Assembly: GCA_051881655.1 (NCBI GenBank)
Contig: JBJEQH010000068.1
Span: 1 to 15,877 of the forward strand
From: Heritagella sp051881655
Lineage (GTDB): Bacteria; Bacillota; Clostridia; Oscillospirales; Acutalibacteraceae
Direction of reading: 5' to 3'
DNA: 15,877 bases
Each line of letters begins with the position of its first letter. The stretch's first letter is position 1. This document shows, one piece after another, positions 13,798-15,877 of this stretch. The notes below the pieces were generated by a model, which was given only the letters and a program-made list of their open reading frames with translations, was not told the DNA's origin and ran no database searches. A program made the position numbers and the translations under genes.

Positions 13798-15598
13798 CAG
13801 CGGAATCCCTCCCGCCAATCTCAACGGAATCTCCCGTCCCGGGCGGGGCATGGTGGTTGTGAAACCAAAGGATCTGAAGGGGACCCTTCTGCGCCTGTGG
13901 AAGCTGACAAAGGGCCACCGCAGGGGGCTGGGGTGGATTTTGCTCCTCTCCGCCCTGGCATCGGGGGCCTCCATTCTGTCCCCCTACATCACGGGCAATG
14001 TGATTACCGCCGTAGAAGCGGGGGACCCGATCCTGCTTGTCCTTTTCCTGCTCATCGCACTGTATGTCGGCGAATGGCTGGTGAAATTCCTGCAGCAATT
14101 TCTGATGGCTTCCATCGGGCAGCGGATCATCCATCACATCCGGCTGACCCTGTTTGAGAAAATCAAAACGCTTCCCCTCTCCTTCTTTGACCGCCACCAG
14201 CACGGCGAGCTGATGAGCCGCCTGACCAATGATGTGGACAACATCAGCACCACCATCTCCAACTCGCTTACCCTTCTTCTGACCTATGGCTTTACGATCC
14301 TGGGCATCTTTTTCATGATGCTCTTCCTCAGCCCGGTTCTGACGCTGGTCTCCCTGATTGGCGTCATCCTGATTTTTCTCCTGACAAAAATCGTGACCAG
14401 GCACACCAAAAAGCTGTTTGCCGAGCAGCAGAAGAACCTGGGGATTCTCAACGGACAGATTGAAGAGGGCATTTCCGGCCTGCCGGTTGTGAAGGCCTTC
14501 TGCCGGGAAGAGGAGATGGAGCGGGACTTTGAGCAGAAGAACGAGAAACTGTGCCGTGTTTCCATCCGCGCGCTGATCTGGTCCGGGTATCTGATGCCTT
14601 TGACAAACGTGATCAACAACCTGTGCTATGTCGCCATCGCGGTTTTCAGCGGCCTGCTGTATGTAAACGGGAACCTCTCCGATATCGGGCTGATCACCAG
14701 CTTTCTCCTCTATGTCCGCCAGTTCACCCGCCCGTTTGTGGAGATCGCCAATATTTACAACAATTTCCAGACCGCCGTGGCCGGCGCCGAGCGGGTGTTT
14801 GAAATTCTCGACGAGGAATCCGAGCCCGCCGACCGGAGCGTCACCTTCCCGCTGACCAATCCCCGCGGGGATATCGTGATGGACCATGTGCAGTTCGGGT
14901 ACACCCCGGAAAAACCCGTGCTGCGGGACATCTCCCTGACCATTCCCGCCGGCACCAAAGTTGCCATTGTGGGCCCGACCGGCTCGGGAAAAACCACGAT
15001 TATCAATCTGCTGACCCGCTTTTACGATGTATCCGGCGGGTGCATCACGCTGGACGGCCACGACCTGCGGGATTACCGGATGCAGGACCTGCGGCAGGTG
15101 TTCGGCGTTGTCCTGCAGGATACCGCCCTGTTCGCTTCCACCGTCCGGGAGAACATCGCCTACGGGCAGAGCGATGTCACGATGGAGCAGATCCGGCAGG
15201 CGGCCCGCGTTGCCGGGGCCGATGCGTTTATCGAGCGGCTGCCCCACGGGTACGACACCGTACTGGAGCAGGGCGGCGCCGAGCTCTCCCAGGGGGAGCG
15301 CCAGCTGCTGACCATTGCGCGCGCGGTGCTGACCAATGCGCCCATCATGATTCTGGACGAGGCCACAAGCTCGGTGGATACGGTGACCGAACAGAAAATC
15401 CGCCGCGCCATGCTGAAAATCTGTGAGGGGCGCACGTCGTTCATCATCGCCCACCGCCTCTCCACCATCCGCGATTCCGATATCATCATTCTGATTGAAA
15501 ACGGGGTCATTGCCGAAAAGGGAACCCACGAGGAACTGATGCGCCTGAACGGCCAATACGCCCGGATGTACCGCACGCAATCGGGGATGGCCCGCTGA
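13787..15598 (+). CDS. Heterodimeric ABC exporter, subunit with catalytic ATP site (TM288/BmrD-like)
   Basis: The 603-residue half-transporter has a roughly 45-residue cytosolic N-terminal extension, a six-helix membrane domain (about 50-345) and an ATPase domain. Walker A is GPTGSGKTT with K402. Walker B ends L-D524-E525 with the catalytic glutamate present, and the H-loop is IIAHRLST with H556. Its own signature is LSQGE (500-504) instead of LSGGQ, so the site facing the partner's degenerate Walker motifs is altered while the composite site with the partner's LSGGQ is intact. ATG 13787 has GGGGG 8 bases upstream and lies inside the end of the partner gene, implying translational coupling and a 1:1 ratio. 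An in-frame ATG at 13760 lacks a good site. Confidence 0.94.
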   Translation: MANNSGIPPANLNGISRPGRGMVVVKPKDLKGTLLRLWKLTKGHRRGLGWILLLSALASGASILSPYITGNVITAVEAGDPILLVLFLLIALYVGEWLVKFLQQFLMASIGQRIIHHIRLTLFEKIKTLPLSFFDRHQHGELMSRLTNDVDNISTTISNSLTLLLTYGFTILGIFFMMLFLSPVLTLVSLIGVILIFLLTKIVTRHTKKLFAEQQKNLGILNGQIEEGISGLPVVKAFCREEEMERDFEQKNEKLCRVSIRALIWSGYLMPLTNVINNLCYVAIAVFSGLLYVNGNLSDIGLITSFLLYVRQFTRPFVEIANIYNNFQTAVAGAERVFEILDEESEPADRSVTFPLTNPRGDIVMDHVQFGYTPEKPVLRDISLTIPAGTKVAIVGPTGSGKTTIINLLTRFYDVSGGCITLDGHDLRDYRMQDLRQVFGVVLQDTALFASTVRENIAYGQSDVTMEQIRQAARVAGADAFIERLPHGYDTVLEQGGAELSQGERQLLTIARAVLTNAPIMILDEATSSVDTVTEQKIRRAMLKICEGRTSFIIAHRLSTIRDSDIIILIENGVIAEKGTHEELMRLNGQYARMYRTQSGMAR

Positions 15599-15612
15599 TT
15601 TTCCGGCTTTCT

Positions 15613-15638
15613 CCCCGGGGGCTGCCCCCCCGAACGGG
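15613..15638 (+). other. GC-rich alternative hairpins just after the ABC operon
   Basis: Fifteen bases after the stop, GGGGG (15617-15621) can pair with CCCCC (15626-15630), or CCCC (15628-15631) with GGGG (15635-15638). The two pairings are mutually exclusive. No U-run follows, so this is not a standard terminator; it may be a 3'-end stabiliser or simply low-complexity sequence. Confidence 0.3.
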
Positions 15639-15792
15639 GAACCTCACAAAGACGCAGGCCAGAGAGGGTGTACCCCCGCGGCAAAGCAATCCGCCTGACA
15701 AAAGGATGTCTCTGGCTTCTGCAAAAGGGATGGAATGCTATGGATATGCACGCCTGCCGCCCCTGACAGAACCGTAAAAAACCAACAGATAC

Positions 15793-15839
15793 AAAAAAAC
15801 GAGTGTTCCTGACGAATTTGAGTCAGGAACACTCGTTTT
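15793..15839. terminator. Bidirectional terminator at the right end
   Basis: An 18-bp perfect stem (AAAACGAGTGTTCCTGAC with GTCAGGAACACTCGTTTT, 15796-15813 and 15822-15839) closes an 8-base loop. The plus-strand product ends in four U and the minus-strand product in seven. It lies 195 bp past the ABC operon and probably also ends a minus-strand gene that starts beyond the window. The intervening 15599-15792 contains no gene I can support. Confidence 0.78.
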
Positions 15840-15877
15840 GCCTAATCTCCATTCGGTACAAGAAAGACTTTTCCCCA

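Noticed and set aside
11971..13974. Long minus-strand open frame (667 codons) opposite the first ABC gene
   Set aside because: It mirrors the ABC gene and its junction with the next one, with no recognisable domain; the plus-strand Walker and signature motifs settle the coding strand.
13658..15580. Long minus-strand open frame (640 codons) opposite the second ABC gene
   Set aside because: It has the same shadow pattern, with no motif or ribosome site.
15644..15832. 62-codon minus-strand frame at the right end
   Set aside because: It starts inside the terminator stem, lacks a ribosome site and matches no family; its conceptual translation looks like random intergenic sequence.
1..15877. CRISPR array, insertion sequence, tRNA or rRNA
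   Set aside because: I saw no regularly spaced repeats, transposase motifs, terminal inverted repeats with target duplications, or tRNA/rRNA signatures on either strand.

Overview
This is a GC-rich chromosomal segment from an endospore-forming member of the Firmicutes, most likely class Clostridia and probably an Oscillospiraceae-type gut anaerobe. The sporulation sigma factor SigG next to a YlmC/YmxH-family protein shows that the lineage sporulates. The rpsB-tsf / pyrH-frr-uppS-cdsA-dxr order is the usual Firmicutes arrangement. The genus assignment is inference. No mobile element, CRISPR array, tRNA or rRNA is visible. Almost all of the window is recognisable core or common accessory genes, and I do not see a clearly new multi-gene system.

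Layout, reading along + coordinates. (1) 1-3293, all on the minus strand and so transcribed right to left: pyrH (UMP kinase), frr (ribosome recycling factor), uppS (isoprenyl transferase), cdsA (CDP-diglyceride synthase) and the first 65 codons of dxr, which runs off the left edge. A good sigma-A-type promoter lies just upstream of pyrH. (2) 3388-5862: a divergent pair, an AraC-family regulator (minus) and a Cys-type sulfatase (plus). The pair sits exactly between tsf and pyrH, genes that are adjacent in most Firmicutes. A strong bidirectional terminator closes its right side. (3) 5946-7724: tsf and rpsB on the minus strand, with two hairpins between them and a near-consensus promoter upstream of rpsB. 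(4) 7897-9055: sigG and a ylmC/ymxH-like gene on the minus strand, behind a promoter that matches the SigF/SigG consensus. (5) 9268-11634: an aldose-1-epimerase-like gene and a MATE-family exporter on the minus strand. The exporter has a consensus promoter and a leader containing a terminator-like hairpin. (6) 12079-15598: two overlapping plus-strand genes for a heterodimeric ABC exporter of the TM287/288 (BmrCD) type, divergent from the MATE gene. (7) 15599-15877: non-coding, ending in a strong 18-bp-stem bidirectional terminator.

How the genes work together: regions 1 and 3 form the housekeeping cluster linking translation (S2, EF-Ts, RRF), UTP supply (PyrH) and envelope lipid synthesis (Dxr makes isoprenoid precursor, UppS makes undecaprenyl diphosphate, CdsA makes CDP-diacylglycerol). 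Region 2 looks like a self-contained sulfated-compound desulfation module under its own AraC regulator. Region 4 acts in the forespore. Regions 5 and 6 hold two multidrug-type export systems whose promoters are back to back, with no drug-responsive regulator gene beside them. The points most worth a second look are the sulfatase/AraC interruption of the conserved cluster, the MATE leader hairpin, and the SigG start, promoter and Glu48.
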